The position numbers were made by a program, and so were the translations under genes. Below the pieces are notes generated by a model. That model made no database searches. It was not told the origin of the DNA and saw nothing but the letters and a program-made list of their open reading frames with translations. Positions 8,366 through 15,906 of a stretch of DNA of 64,000 bases are shown here, piece after piece (the first letter of the stretch is position 1; the number at the start of each line of letters is the position of its first letter). Origin of the DNA: Lichenibacterium minor (GTDB lineage Bacteria > Pseudomonadota > Alphaproteobacteria > Rhizobiales > Beijerinckiaceae); the NCBI RefSeq assembly GCF_004137685.1, contig NZ_QYBB01000006.1, positions 124,001-188,000 on the forward strand, in the 5' to 3' direction.

Positions 8366-8799
8366 TGAGGGGCGAGGTCGTGCTGCCGGCCGACCGCCCC
8401 ACGGTCTGGGCCAAGCTCAACGATCCCGTGGCGTTGAAGAACTGCGTCGGCCTCATCGAGTCCATGCAGCGGAGCGGTGACGACAGCTACGACTTCGTGG
8501 TGCGGGTGAAGCTCGGCCCCCTGGGCGTCGCGTTCCGCGGCAAGATCGTGCTGAGCCACGTCGATCCCCTGGTGGGCTACCGCATCAACGCCGAAGGGGA
8601 AGGCGGCATCGCCGGCCATGCCGGCGGGTTCGCCGACGTGGCGCTGAGCGACCGGGGGGAGGGCACGCTGCTCGTCTATGCGGTCCAGGTCGACCTCGGG
8701 GGCCGGCTCGCCGCCATGGGGGCCCGCGCGATGGACGGCGTCGCCCAGAAGGCCGCCGACCGCTTCTTCGCGGGGTTTGCCCGTGAATGCCTGAAATAG
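8353..8799 (+). CDS. CoxG-like SRPBCC family protein
   Basis: A 148-residue START/SRPBCC-fold protein of the CoxG (carbon monoxide dehydrogenase subunit G) family. Visible features are 'GEVVLPADRPTVWAKLNDPVALKNCV', 'YDFVVRVKLGPLGVAFRGKI' and the final helix 'ARAMDGVAQKAADRFFAGFA'. CoxG proteins take part in assembly or membrane recruitment of CO dehydrogenase-type molybdenum hydroxylases. Several of the genes that follow (9574-12252) are also maturation factors for such enzymes, which supports the assignment. No hydroxylase structural genes are present. Met codons at 8353, 8359 and 8365 compete as start. Confidence 0.88.
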   Translation: MAMVMRGEVVLPADRPTVWAKLNDPVALKNCVGLIESMQRSGDDSYDFVVRVKLGPLGVAFRGKIVLSHVDPLVGYRINAEGEGGIAGHAGGFADVALSDRGEGTLLVYAVQVDLGGRLAAMGARAMDGVAQKAADRFFAGFARECLK

Positions 8800-8884
8800 G
8801 GCGCGGGCGGGGTGTCGGAACGCCCCGCGACCTTTATGGTGGACGACGCGCGGGGAAGGTCCCGCCCTTCCCCGATCGCGCTTC

Positions 8885-9439
8885 ATGCCCCCACCTCCGA
8901 CCATCCTCGCCGCCGCCCCGCCCGCCGCCGCCGCGGCACCCGGCCTGGTGCCGGGCCGCTCCTGCGACACCTGCACGGTGTGCTGCAAGGCCTTCGCGAT
9001 CCCCGAGGTCGACAAGGGACCGGGGCAGTGGTGCCGCCACGTGGTCCAGGCGCGCGGCTGCGGCATCCACGAGGCGAGGCCGCAGACCTGCCGGCTGTTC
9101 TTCTGCCACTGGATGCGCAACGGCGCCCTCGGGCCCGAATGGCGGCCGGACCGGGCGAAGTTCGTCATGTACACCGAGATGGAGGGGCGCCGCCTCGTGG
9201 TGGCGCCGGACGTGGGCGCGCCGACCTCCTGGCGGCGGGCCCCGTATCACGCGCAGATGAAACGCTGGGCCGCCCTGGGGGCCCCGAAGAACCACCAACT
9301 GCTCGTCTTCAACGGCGATCGCGCCATCGCGGTCCTTCCCGACCGCGACGTCGAGCTCGGCCTCGTCCGGGTCGGGGACCGTATCGTCTACCGCATGGCC
9401 GGGAACCGCATCGAGGTCGACCACCTCCGCCCCGCCTGA
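8885..9439 (+). CDS. Cysteine-cluster protein (YkgJ-like)
   Basis: A 184-residue protein with eight cysteines packed into residues 27-74: C27, C30, C33, C34, C50, C59, C69 and C74, in the order CxxCxxCC...C...C...C...C. This resembles the zinc- or iron-chelating YkgJ-type (CxxCxxCC) domain, although the 'HE.RP..CR.F.C' segment is the only other match I recognise. The N-terminus is an Ala/Pro-rich, poorly conserved stretch, so the true start could be later. The C-terminal half (from about residue 100) is a beta-rich region without a known motif. It stands between CoxG and the XdhC genes; involvement in metal or cofactor handling is inference. Confidence 0.65.
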   Translation: MPPPPTILAAAPPAAAAAPGLVPGRSCDTCTVCCKAFAIPEVDKGPGQWCRHVVQARGCGIHEARPQTCRLFFCHWMRNGALGPEWRPDRAKFVMYTEMEGRRLVVAPDVGAPTSWRRAPYHAQMKRWAALGAPKNHQLLVFNGDRAIAVLPDRDVELGLVRVGDRIVYRMAGNRIEVDHLRPA

Positions 9440-9515
9440 AGGCTGCGGCGGACGGGCCCTTCCGTCGTTGACGGGGCCTGCCCCGGTCCCGATCTAAGGC
9501 CGGCACGTCGCTCCC

Positions 9516-9542
9516 GATCGACGGGGCGCGCCCCCGTCGATC
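9516..9542. promoter_or_regulatory. Strong inverted repeat upstream of the xdhC-like operon
   Basis: GATCGACGGGG (9516-9526) pairs perfectly over 11 bases with CCCCGTCGATC (9532-9542) across a 5-base loop. It ends about 31 bases before the first XdhC-domain gene. It could terminate transcription from the cysteine-cluster gene or form a leader hairpin of the next operon. Confidence 0.45.
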
Positions 9543-9573
9543 CGAAGCGCCGCTCGAACCCGAGGACACCGAC

Positions 9574-9897
9574 ATGCTGGCCACCGACGACGACATCCTG
9601 GCGGGCGCGGAAGCCTGGCGCCGCGCCGGCCGCGGCGTGGCGCTCGCCACCGTGGTGGAAACCTGGGGTTCGGCGCCCCGCCCCGTCGGCAGCCACCTCG
9701 TGGTGGACGGGGACGGCAATTTCCTCGGTTCGGTGTCGGGCGGCTGCGTCGAGGGCGACGTCGTCACCGAAGCCCTGGACGTCATCGCCGACGGCGCCCC
9801 GCGCACGCTGGATTTCGGCGTCGCCGACGAGACGGCGTGGCGGGTGGGCCTGTCCTGCGGCGGCAGGATCAAGGTCTATGTCGAGCGCGTCGACTGA
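9574..9897 (+). CDS. XdhC family protein, N-terminal (XdhC_CoxI) domain only
   Basis: A 107-residue protein made of the XdhC_CoxI domain alone: 'LATVVETWGSAPRPVGSHLVV' and the hallmark GSVSGGCVEG (residues 52-61), followed by 'GLSCGGRIKVYVE'. XdhC-type proteins bind molybdenum cofactor, promote its sulfuration and insert it into xanthine- or CO-dehydrogenase-type hydroxylases. In most XdhC proteins this domain is fused to a Rossmann domain; here that part is the next gene, which starts on the last base of this stop codon (TGATG). The two products probably form a heterodimer. Confidence 0.9.
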   Translation: MLATDDDILAGAEAWRRAGRGVALATVVETWGSAPRPVGSHLVVDGDGNFLGSVSGGCVEGDVVTEALDVIADGAPRTLDFGVADETAWRVGLSCGGRIKVYVERVD

Positions 9898-10622
9898 TGC
9901 GGCTCGCCCTCCTTTCGGCCCTGAACGCGGAGCGCGCCGCGCGCCGCGCCGCCGTGGTGGTCACGGACCTCGCCACGACGGCACAGCGCCTGGTGCGCGC
10001 CGCCGACGTCGCGGCCGATCCCCTGGCCGAGCCCATCGCCGAAGCGCTGCGCTCCGGCAAGAGCGGAACCGTCGCGACGGAGGCCGGCCCGGCCTTCCTG
10101 ACCGTGCAGGTGCCCCCGGTGCGGCTCGTGGTCATCGGCGCCGTCCACGTCAGCCAGGCGCTGGCCCCGATGGCGACGCTGGCGGGCTTCGACGTGACGA
10201 TCGTCGATCCCCGCACCGCCTTCGCCACCCCCGAACGCTTCCCCGGCGTGACGGTGCTGGCCGAATGGCCCGATGTCGCCCTCGCGCGCGTCGGGCTCGA
10301 CCGCTTCACCGCCGTGGCGGCCCTGACCCACGACCCCAAGGTCGACGACCCCGGGCTCGACGCGGCGCTCCGGGCCGAGTGCTTCTACGTCGGCGCGCTC
10401 GGCTCGCGGAAGACCCACGCGGCCCGCGTGGCGCGGCTCCTCGCGGCCGGCCACGCCGAGGACGCCGTCGCCCGCATCCGCGCGCCCATCGGCCTCGACA
10501 TCGGCGCCGTGTCGCCCGCCGAGATCGCCGTCTCGGTGTTGGGCGAGGTCGTGGGCGCGCTGCGCCGCAAGCCGACCCGCGCCGAGAAGGACGGCGCCGC
10601 GGCGGCGCCCGCGGCCCGATGA
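9897..10622 (+). CDS. XdhC family protein, C-terminal Rossmann domain
   Basis: A 241-residue protein. After a variable N-terminal part it carries the XdhC_C Rossmann domain: 'LVVIGAVHVSQALAPMATLAGF' (nucleotide-binding glycine loop), 'THDPKVDDPGLDAAL', 'YVGALGSRKTHAARVARL' and 'RIRAPIGLDIGAVSPAEIAVSVLGEVV'. This is the second half of a classical XdhC/CoxI protein. It overlaps the preceding gene by one base and the following gene by four (ATGA), so these genes are translationally coupled. It should act with the upstream protein in delivering sulfurated molybdenum cofactor to a hydroxylase encoded elsewhere. Confidence 0.9.
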   Translation: MRLALLSALNAERAARRAAVVVTDLATTAQRLVRAADVAADPLAEPIAEALRSGKSGTVATEAGPAFLTVQVPPVRLVVIGAVHVSQALAPMATLAGFDVTIVDPRTAFATPERFPGVTVLAEWPDVALARVGLDRFTAVAALTHDPKVDDPGLDAALRAECFYVGALGSRKTHAARVARLLAAGHAEDAVARIRAPIGLDIGAVSPAEIAVSVLGEVVGALRRKPTRAEKDGAAAAPAAR

Positions 10623-11650
10623 GGTTCGGTCCCGTCCCGGTCGGCGAGGCCGCCGGCGCGGTCGCGGCCCACGGCGTCCAGGCGCGGGACGAGGCGGGCG
10701 AGCCCGTCGTGGTCCGCAAGGGGGACGTCGTCACGCCGCTCCAGGCCGAAGCCCTGGCGCGCGCCGGCGTCCGCTCGGTCGTGGTCGCGCGGCTCGATCC
10801 CGGCGACGTCGGCGAGAACGTGGCGGCGCGGCGCCTGGCCGAGGCCGTGGCGGGGCCGGGATTGTGGATCGAGCGCGCCTTCACGGGCCGGGCGAACCTG
10901 TTCGCTTCCGCGCCCGGGGTGCTCCTGGTCGACGCCGACGCGGTCGAGCGCGTCAACGCCGTGGACGAGCGCCTCACCCTGGCGACGCTGCCGCCGTTTC
11001 GCGCCGTCGAGGAGGGCGAGATGGTGGGCACCGTCAAGGTGATCCCCTTCGCGGTGGACGGCGCCGTGCTGGAGCGGGCCGTGCGCGAGGTGGACGGTCC
11101 GTCGCTTCGGCTGTCGCCCTACCGCGCCCGCCGCGTCGGCGTGGTGTCGACGCTGCTGCCCGGGCTGAAGCCGTCCGTGGTGGCGAAGACGCTCCGCGTG
11201 CTGGACGACCGGCTCGCGCCGACGGGATCGCGGGTCGCCGCGGAGGAGCGCGTGCCCCACGAGGCCGGCGCCCTGGCCGAAGCGCTGCGGCGCCTCGTGC
11301 GGGACCACGACCTGCTGATCGTCTACGGCGCGTCCGCGATCGCGGATCGGCGGGACGTGATCCCCACCGGCGTCGAGCGCGCGGGCGGCACCGTGGACCA
11401 CCTCGGCATGCCGGTCGACCCCGGCAACCTGCTGATGATGGGCCGCATCGGCGCCGTGCCGGTGCTGGGCGCCCCGGGCTGCGCCCGCAGCCCGAAGGAG
11501 AACGGGTTCGATTGGGTGCTGCAGCGCCTGCTCGCCGACGTCCCCGTGGCGGGGGCCGACATCCGCCGCCTCGGCGCCGGCGGGCTCCTGATGGAGATCG
11601 TGTCCCGGCCGCAGCCCCGCGGCGGGGCGTCCCGCGAGGACGAGCCGTGA
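10619..11650 (+). CDS. Molybdopterin-binding (MoeA/MogA-like) protein
   Basis: A 343-residue protein with a MoCF_biosynth-type molybdopterin-binding domain. The N-terminal part ('GPVPVGEAAGAVAAHGV', 'VVRKGDVVTPLQAEALARAGVRSV') resembles the opening of MoeA-like proteins. The second half has 'HDLLIVYGASAIADRRDVIP', 'GGTVDHLGMPVDPGNLLMMG' and 'VPVLGAPGCARSPKENGFDWVLQRLL', matching the molybdopterin-binding part of the fused molybdopterin-binding/NTP-transferase proteins of Hyphomicrobiales. Its partner domain is encoded by the next gene, overlapping by GTGA. The likely role is molybdenum cofactor modification for hydroxylases. Confidence 0.85.
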   Translation: MRFGPVPVGEAAGAVAAHGVQARDEAGEPVVVRKGDVVTPLQAEALARAGVRSVVVARLDPGDVGENVAARRLAEAVAGPGLWIERAFTGRANLFASAPGVLLVDADAVERVNAVDERLTLATLPPFRAVEEGEMVGTVKVIPFAVDGAVLERAVREVDGPSLRLSPYRARRVGVVSTLLPGLKPSVVAKTLRVLDDRLAPTGSRVAAEERVPHEAGALAEALRRLVRDHDLLIVYGASAIADRRDVIPTGVERAGGTVDHLGMPVDPGNLLMMGRIGAVPVLGAPGCARSPKENGFDWVLQRLLADVPVAGADIRRLGAGGLLMEIVSRPQPRGGASREDEP

Positions 11651-12252
11651 GGGTCGCGGCCGTGATCCTGGCGGCCGGCACGTCGAGCCGCTACCGCGCC
11701 GCCGACCCCTCTGTGGCGACGAAGCTGGTGGCGCCCCACGGCGGCGTGCCGTTGGTGCGCCGCGTCGCCGATGCCGCGCTGGCGAGCCCCGCCCGTCCGG
11801 TCGTGGTCGTCACCGGCCACGCCGCGCCCGAGGTGCGCGACGCGCTCGCCGGCTGCGCCGTGGCGTTCGCCCACAACCCGGATTTCGCGACCGGCCTCGC
11901 GTCCTCGCTGCGCGTCGGCCTCGGCGCGCTGCCCGCCGACGCGTCCGGCGCGCTGGTGCTTCTCGGCGACATGCCGGGCGTCACGCCGCCGCTCCTGGAG
12001 CGCCTGCTCGCCGCCTTCGCGATCGACCCCGCCGCCGAAGCGGTGGTGCCCGTGACGGCCGAGCGGCGGGGCAACCCGGCACTGCTCGGCCGCGCCCTGT
12101 TCGCCCGGGCGGGCGCGCTCACCGGCGACGAAGGGGCGCGCCGGCTTCTCGCCCGGGCGCGGGTCGTCGAGGTGGACGTCGACGACGATGCCGTGCTGCT
12201 CGATGTGGACGAGCCGGCGGCGCTGCGCTTGACCCCATCGGCGAACGGGTGA
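11647..12252 (+). CDS. MocA-like nucleotidyltransferase (molybdenum cofactor)
   Basis: A 201-residue NTP-transferase of the MobA/MocA type. The nucleotide-binding start is 'VAAVILAAGTSSRYR' with 'KLVAPHGGVPLVRRV'; the usual Gly after LAAGxSxR is replaced, and a short insertion precedes the lysine. 'GALVLLGDMPGVTPPLLERLL' carries the metal-binding Asp, and 'RGNPALLGRALF' and 'GDEGARRLL' are typical of MocA. MocA attaches CMP to molybdopterin to make the cytosine dinucleotide cofactor used by xanthine- and CO-dehydrogenase-like enzymes. The start is GTG 11647 inside the stop of the previous gene (GTGA), implying coupling. Confidence 0.87.
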   Translation: MRVAAVILAAGTSSRYRAADPSVATKLVAPHGGVPLVRRVADAALASPARPVVVVTGHAAPEVRDALAGCAVAFAHNPDFATGLASSLRVGLGALPADASGALVLLGDMPGVTPPLLERLLAAFAIDPAAEAVVPVTAERRGNPALLGRALFARAGALTGDEGARRLLARARVVEVDVDDDAVLLDVDEPAALRLTPSANG

Positions 12253-12289
12253 ACCTTCGGCGCGCGTCACAGGAGCGAGGTGGACGACC

Positions 12290-13432
12290 ATGCCGGGAGA
12301 TGGCGATAGGCCGAAGCTGAAGCGTCTCCGGATCGAGGGCTTCCGCTCCATCGCCTCGTCCGAAATCGACTTTTCCGACCTCGACGTGCTCATCGGACCG
12401 AATGGGGCCGGCAAGTCGAACCTGATCGCGTTTCTGCGCATGGTCGGCTTCATGCTGTCGTCGGAGGGAGGGCTCTCGCTCTTCACGGGCCGCATGGGCG
12501 GCGCGTCGGCGCTGCTGCACGACGGCCCCAAGCTGACGTCGTCCATCAAGGGCGAGATCGTCATCGAGACTGCGGCCGGCCTCAACGACTATGCCTTCAG
12601 ACTCGAGATGGCCGCCGGCGACACGCTGATCTTCGCCGAAGAGCGGATCCGCTTCCGCAGACACGATCTCGGCGACGGGCAGAGCTGGCTCGACTTCGGG
12701 GCCGGCCATCGGACGCCGGGCTTGCTCACCGTCAGCGACGATCAGGGTATGGAGACGCAGCGGACGATCCTGCAGCTGATGCGCGGCCTGGGCGTGTTCC
12801 AGTTTCACGACACGTCGGCGGAGTCGCCGCTCAAGCGCAAATCCAGGATCGACGGCGGACACCATCTGCGCGGCGACGGGAGCAATCTCGCGGCCTTCCT
12901 GTTCCACATGCGGAGCGTCGCGCCGCTCCACCATCGAAGGATCGTCGGAACGATACGGCTCATCGCGCCATTCTTCGACGACTTCGCGATCGAGGACGAC
13001 CAGGGGTACGCTCTGCTCCAATGGCGCGAACTGGGATCGGACCTGATCTTCGGGCCCGGGCAGGTCTCCGACGGCCTGTTGCGGGCGATGGCCCTGACGG
13101 CTCTGCTCCTGCAGCCGGTCGCGACCCTGCCACCCATCGTCGTGGTGGACGAGCCCGAACTGGGCCTGCATCCGGCGGGCCTGCAGATCGTCATCGGCCT
13201 GTTCGAAGCCGCCGCGCAGGCGCGCCAGTGCATCGTCGCGACCCAGTCGCCGGATTTCCTGCGGGCCCTCGCGCCCGAGAACGTGATCGTCGTCGACCGG
13301 GCGGCGCGGTCGTCCTCGTTCCGGCGGCTCCATGCGGCCGGGCTGGACGCTTGGCTCGACGACTACGGCCTGGATGAGCTCTGGGACATGAACCTGCTCG
13401 GCGGGCGCCCGGGCTCGCTCGCGGCGGAGTGA
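12290..13432 (+). CDS. OLD/RecF-like AAA family ATPase (candidate defence ATPase)
   Basis: A 380-residue SMC/ABC-like ATPase of the AAA_15/AAA_21 type. Walker A is GPNGAGKS (residues 36-43), after 'LRIEGFRSIASSEIDFSDLDVLI', typical of RecF/OLD N-termini. A signature-like segment 'QVSDGLLRAM' is at 258-267, Walker B is IVVVDEPE (283-290) followed by 'LGLHP', and 'IVATQSPDFL' carries the switch region. There is no nuclease domain in this protein; the partner gene three bases downstream encodes a DUF4276 (TOPRIM-like) protein. Such ATPase plus TOPRIM pairs occur in anti-phage systems (AbiL- or PARIS-like layouts), which I infer here. It starts 37 bp after the MocA-like gene. Confidence 0.88.
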   Translation: MPGDGDRPKLKRLRIEGFRSIASSEIDFSDLDVLIGPNGAGKSNLIAFLRMVGFMLSSEGGLSLFTGRMGGASALLHDGPKLTSSIKGEIVIETAAGLNDYAFRLEMAAGDTLIFAEERIRFRRHDLGDGQSWLDFGAGHRTPGLLTVSDDQGMETQRTILQLMRGLGVFQFHDTSAESPLKRKSRIDGGHHLRGDGSNLAAFLFHMRSVAPLHHRRIVGTIRLIAPFFDDFAIEDDQGYALLQWRELGSDLIFGPGQVSDGLLRAMALTALLLQPVATLPPIVVVDEPELGLHPAGLQIVIGLFEAAAQARQCIVATQSPDFLRALAPENVIVVDRAARSSSFRRLHAAGLDAWLDDYGLDELWDMNLLGGRPGSLAAE

Positions 13433-13435
13433 GCC

Positions 13436-14134
13436 GTGCCGGTGCGTCGTCTCTACGTCGTCTGCGAAGGGCAGACCGAGGAAGAGTTCGTGAAGACGGT
13501 CCTGCAGGCCCACTTCCGCGACGCGATCGCGACCGATGTGATCCCGATCCTGCCTTCCAACAGGGCCGGATCGAACCGGCGCCGATACAAGGGTGGTTGG
13601 ACGAGCTATGCAAAGCTCCGCGACGTCCTTCGCCGCGAGATGGAACAGAAGCATGGCGGCGAGACGTGGTTCACCACCATGCTCGACCTTTATGCCATCC
13701 CGAGCGACTTCCCAGGCTCGGCCGACGCTCCACGGCGGCCAGCGCGCGACCGGGTCGCGGCGCTCGAAGCGACGTTCCATGCCGATGTGACGACGAGCCA
13801 GCTCTGGCGTTTCACCCCATATCTTCAACTGCACGAGTACGAAGCGCTGTTGCTCGCCGACATCGACGCGATCGGACGCTGGATGCCCGACGAGGCCGGA
13901 ACCGGCATCGCGGCCCTGAAGGCCGACATCGCCGGCCTCGCCCCCGAAGAGGTGGACGGCGGATCACAGACCGCACCGTCCAAACGGATCGTCCGTCACT
14001 TTCCCTCCTATACCGGGTTGAAGACATCGGTCGGCCCCCTCGCCGCCCTCGATATCGGCCTGACGCGCATCCGCGCGGCCTGCCCGCATTTCTCGGCCTG
14101 GATCGCCGCGTTGGAGCGCCGCTGCCGTGACTGA
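13436..14134 (+). CDS. DUF4276 family (TOPRIM-like) protein, partner of the ATPase
   Basis: A 232-residue protein matching DUF4276: 'LYVVCEGQTEEEFV' (Glu11 and Glu15), the family segment 'TTMLDLYAIPSDFPG' (80-94) and 'LHEYEALLLADIDAI' (132-146) with further acidic residues. The EGxTE start and later acidic motifs are those of a TOPRIM-like metal-binding fold, suggesting a nuclease or phosphoryl-transfer effector. The start is GTG 13436, three bases after the ATPase stop, so the pair is an obligate operon. Its end overlaps the tag gene by 8 bp. Family assignment is good; defence function and enzymatic activity are inference. Confidence 0.85.
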   Translation: MPVRRLYVVCEGQTEEEFVKTVLQAHFRDAIATDVIPILPSNRAGSNRRRYKGGWTSYAKLRDVLRREMEQKHGGETWFTTMLDLYAIPSDFPGSADAPRRPARDRVAALEATFHADVTTSQLWRFTPYLQLHEYEALLLADIDAIGRWMPDEAGTGIAALKADIAGLAPEEVDGGSQTAPSKRIVRHFPSYTGLKTSVGPLAALDIGLTRIRAACPHFSAWIAALERRCRD

Positions 14135-14711
14135 CGACGACCGCCCCCGTTGCGCCTGGCCGGGCCGCGATCCGCTCTACCGCGCCTACCACGACACCGA
14201 ATGGGGCGTGCCGGAGCGCGATGGCGGCGCCCTGTGGGAGAAGCTGATGCTGGACGGGTTCCAGGCCGGCCTCAGCTGGATCACCATCCTGCGCAAGCGC
14301 GACGCCTTCCGGCAGGCCTTCGCCGGTTTCGACCCGGAGCGGGTCGCCGGCTTCGGCGAGGGCGACGTGGCGCGGCTTCTCGGCGACACCGGCATCGTGC
14401 GGTCGCGCGCCAAGATCGACGCCACGGTGGGCAACGCCCGCGCGTTCCTCGCCATGCGGGACCGGGGCGAAGACTTCGCCGCCTTCTGTTGGGGCGCGGT
14501 CGGGGGCCGCGTGCGCCAGAACGCGTGGCGCGCCGGCGAGGTGCCGACCCAGACGGCGGAGTCGCTGGCGCTGTCGAAGGCCCTGAAGGCGCGCGGCTTC
14601 AAGTTCGTCGGGCCGGTGATCGTCTACGCCTGGATGGAAGCGGTGGGGCTGGTCAACGACCACCTCGTCACCTGTTTCCGCCACGCCGAACTCGGCGGAC
14701 CGCCGTCCTGA
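14127..14711 (+). CDS. tag: DNA-3-methyladenine glycosylase I
   Basis: Removes 3-methyladenine (and 3-methylguanine) from alkylated DNA by hydrolysing the N-glycosidic bond. The 194-residue protein shows the complete Tag pattern: 'RCAWPGRDPLYRAYHDTEWGVP' region with the zinc ligands Cys9 and His22, the catalytic-site segment 'DGFQAGLSWITILRKRDAFRQAF', and the C-terminal 'GLVNDHLVTCFRH' with the remaining His and Cys zinc ligands. The start is GTG 14127, inside the end of the DUF4276 gene (8-bp overlap). This ties tag to the ATPase/DUF4276 pair transcriptionally, an uncommon neighbourhood for it. Confidence 0.95.
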   Translation: MTDDDRPRCAWPGRDPLYRAYHDTEWGVPERDGGALWEKLMLDGFQAGLSWITILRKRDAFRQAFAGFDPERVAGFGEGDVARLLGDTGIVRSRAKIDATVGNARAFLAMRDRGEDFAAFCWGAVGGRVRQNAWRAGEVPTQTAESLALSKALKARGFKFVGPVIVYAWMEAVGLVNDHLVTCFRHAELGGPPS

Positions 14712-14820
14712 GGCATCGCGGGCCCTTCCCGCCGGCGAAGGTTCCGTGGTTTGGTGCCCGGCCTGCGGTGCGGCGGGTCGGGGGACCGCCGCTGCCGTGC
14801 CCCATGTCCAGGAGCGGTCG

Positions 14821-15807
14821 ATGTCGAACACGAGTTTCCCCGACAGCGCGGTGGTCTACATCCTCGACGACATCCCGGGCGTGGGCGAGTTCCAGGGCAC
14901 GGGCGTCGTCATCGGCCCGCACACGATCCTGACCGCGGCCCATCTCGTCTACGACGCCGACACGGGCGCCACGGCCGACGCCATCAGCCTCTACCCCGGG
15001 TTCACCGCGGGTGCGACGGCCTACAACCCTTCCGGCGCGCTCGGCGGCCTGCAGTCGATCCACACCATCAAGGTGGCGGACAACAACGAGGAGCTGTCGG
15101 CCGCGGCGACGCAGTCCGACTTCGCCATCATCGACACGTCGGCCGACCTGACGCCCTACGGCAGGTTCGCGCTCGACCCGGCCTTCACCTCCGGCGACGT
15201 CGTGGTGAAGGGCTATCCGGCGTCGAAATCCGGCAACCTGACGGGGACCGGGGGCGTCGTGTCCCAGGACGGCGGACTGTCCGACATCGACACGTCCGGC
15301 CTGGCGCTGTCGCCCGGCTACAGCGGCGGCCCGCTCTACGACACGGTCGAGAGGAACGGGAGCGTGGTCCAGGCGGTGGTGGGCACGGTGTCGACCAACG
15401 CGGACGCCACGAAGCTGACGAAGGCGAAGGTCGCCCTGATCCGTCACTGGATCGCCTCCGACCGGTCCCTCTACGCCGGCGGCCAGGACGCGCCGAAGGG
15501 CATCGTCCCCCAGATCGCCGGAACGGTGTCGGGCGCCGTCGACGCCGCGTCCGTCACGGGATCGGCGGCGCTCGCCGCTGCAGTTCCGGCGGACTTCGCC
15601 TATACCGACCTCGCGGCGCACCACGGGACGGCGAGGCACCACCATGCCGGGCCGACGGTGCCGAGCCAGCTCGCCGACCTCGTGAACGCCCTGCAGGCGC
15701 CCGCCAGGGGCGACGCCGCGACGATCGCGGCGGCCTCGACGGAGGCCGGCGTGGGCTTCGCGGCGCCGTCCCACATGGGGCATCGCCACCATCGCATCAT
15801 CGGCTGA
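14821..15807 (+). CDS. Trypsin-like (S1/V8-type) serine protease without signal peptide
   Basis: A 328-residue chymotrypsin-fold protease. The catalytic triad is visible: His in 'GPHTILTAAHLVYD', Asp in 'TQSDFAIIDTSADL' and Ser in 'LALSPGYSGGPLYD'. The domain occupies about residues 8-225 and is followed by a roughly 100-residue tail rich in Ala, Gly and His, ending in an 'HMGHRHHRIIG' cluster. The N-terminus (MSNTSFPDSAVVYILDD) has no Sec or Tat signal, so it is either intracellular or exported by another route. A start at 14746 would only add low-complexity residues; GGAGCGG precedes ATG 14821. It faces treY across a bidirectional hairpin. Confidence 0.85.
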   Translation: MSNTSFPDSAVVYILDDIPGVGEFQGTGVVIGPHTILTAAHLVYDADTGATADAISLYPGFTAGATAYNPSGALGGLQSIHTIKVADNNEELSAAATQSDFAIIDTSADLTPYGRFALDPAFTSGDVVVKGYPASKSGNLTGTGGVVSQDGGLSDIDTSGLALSPGYSGGPLYDTVERNGSVVQAVVGTVSTNADATKLTKAKVALIRHWIASDRSLYAGGQDAPKGIVPQIAGTVSGAVDAASVTGSAALAAAVPADFAYTDLAAHHGTARHHHAGPTVPSQLADLVNALQAPARGDAATIAAASTEAGVGFAAPSHMGHRHHRIIG

Positions 15808-15872
15808 GCCGGGGGGCACCGGCGCGGGTCTCGGCCTGCGGGGATCCTTCGCCCCGGGGCCCCGCGGGTTCC

Positions 15873-15899
15873 CGATCCCGACCGGTCCGGTCGGGATCG
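15873..15899. terminator. Bidirectional terminator between the protease gene and treY
   Basis: CGATCCCGACCG (15873-15884) and CGGTCGGGATCG (15888-15899) form a perfect 12-bp inverted repeat with a 3-base centre. It sits in the 99-bp gap between convergent genes, eight bases from the treY stop, so it can end transcripts from both sides. No T-run is present. Confidence 0.65.
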
Positions 15900-15906
15900 T
15901 CGGGCT

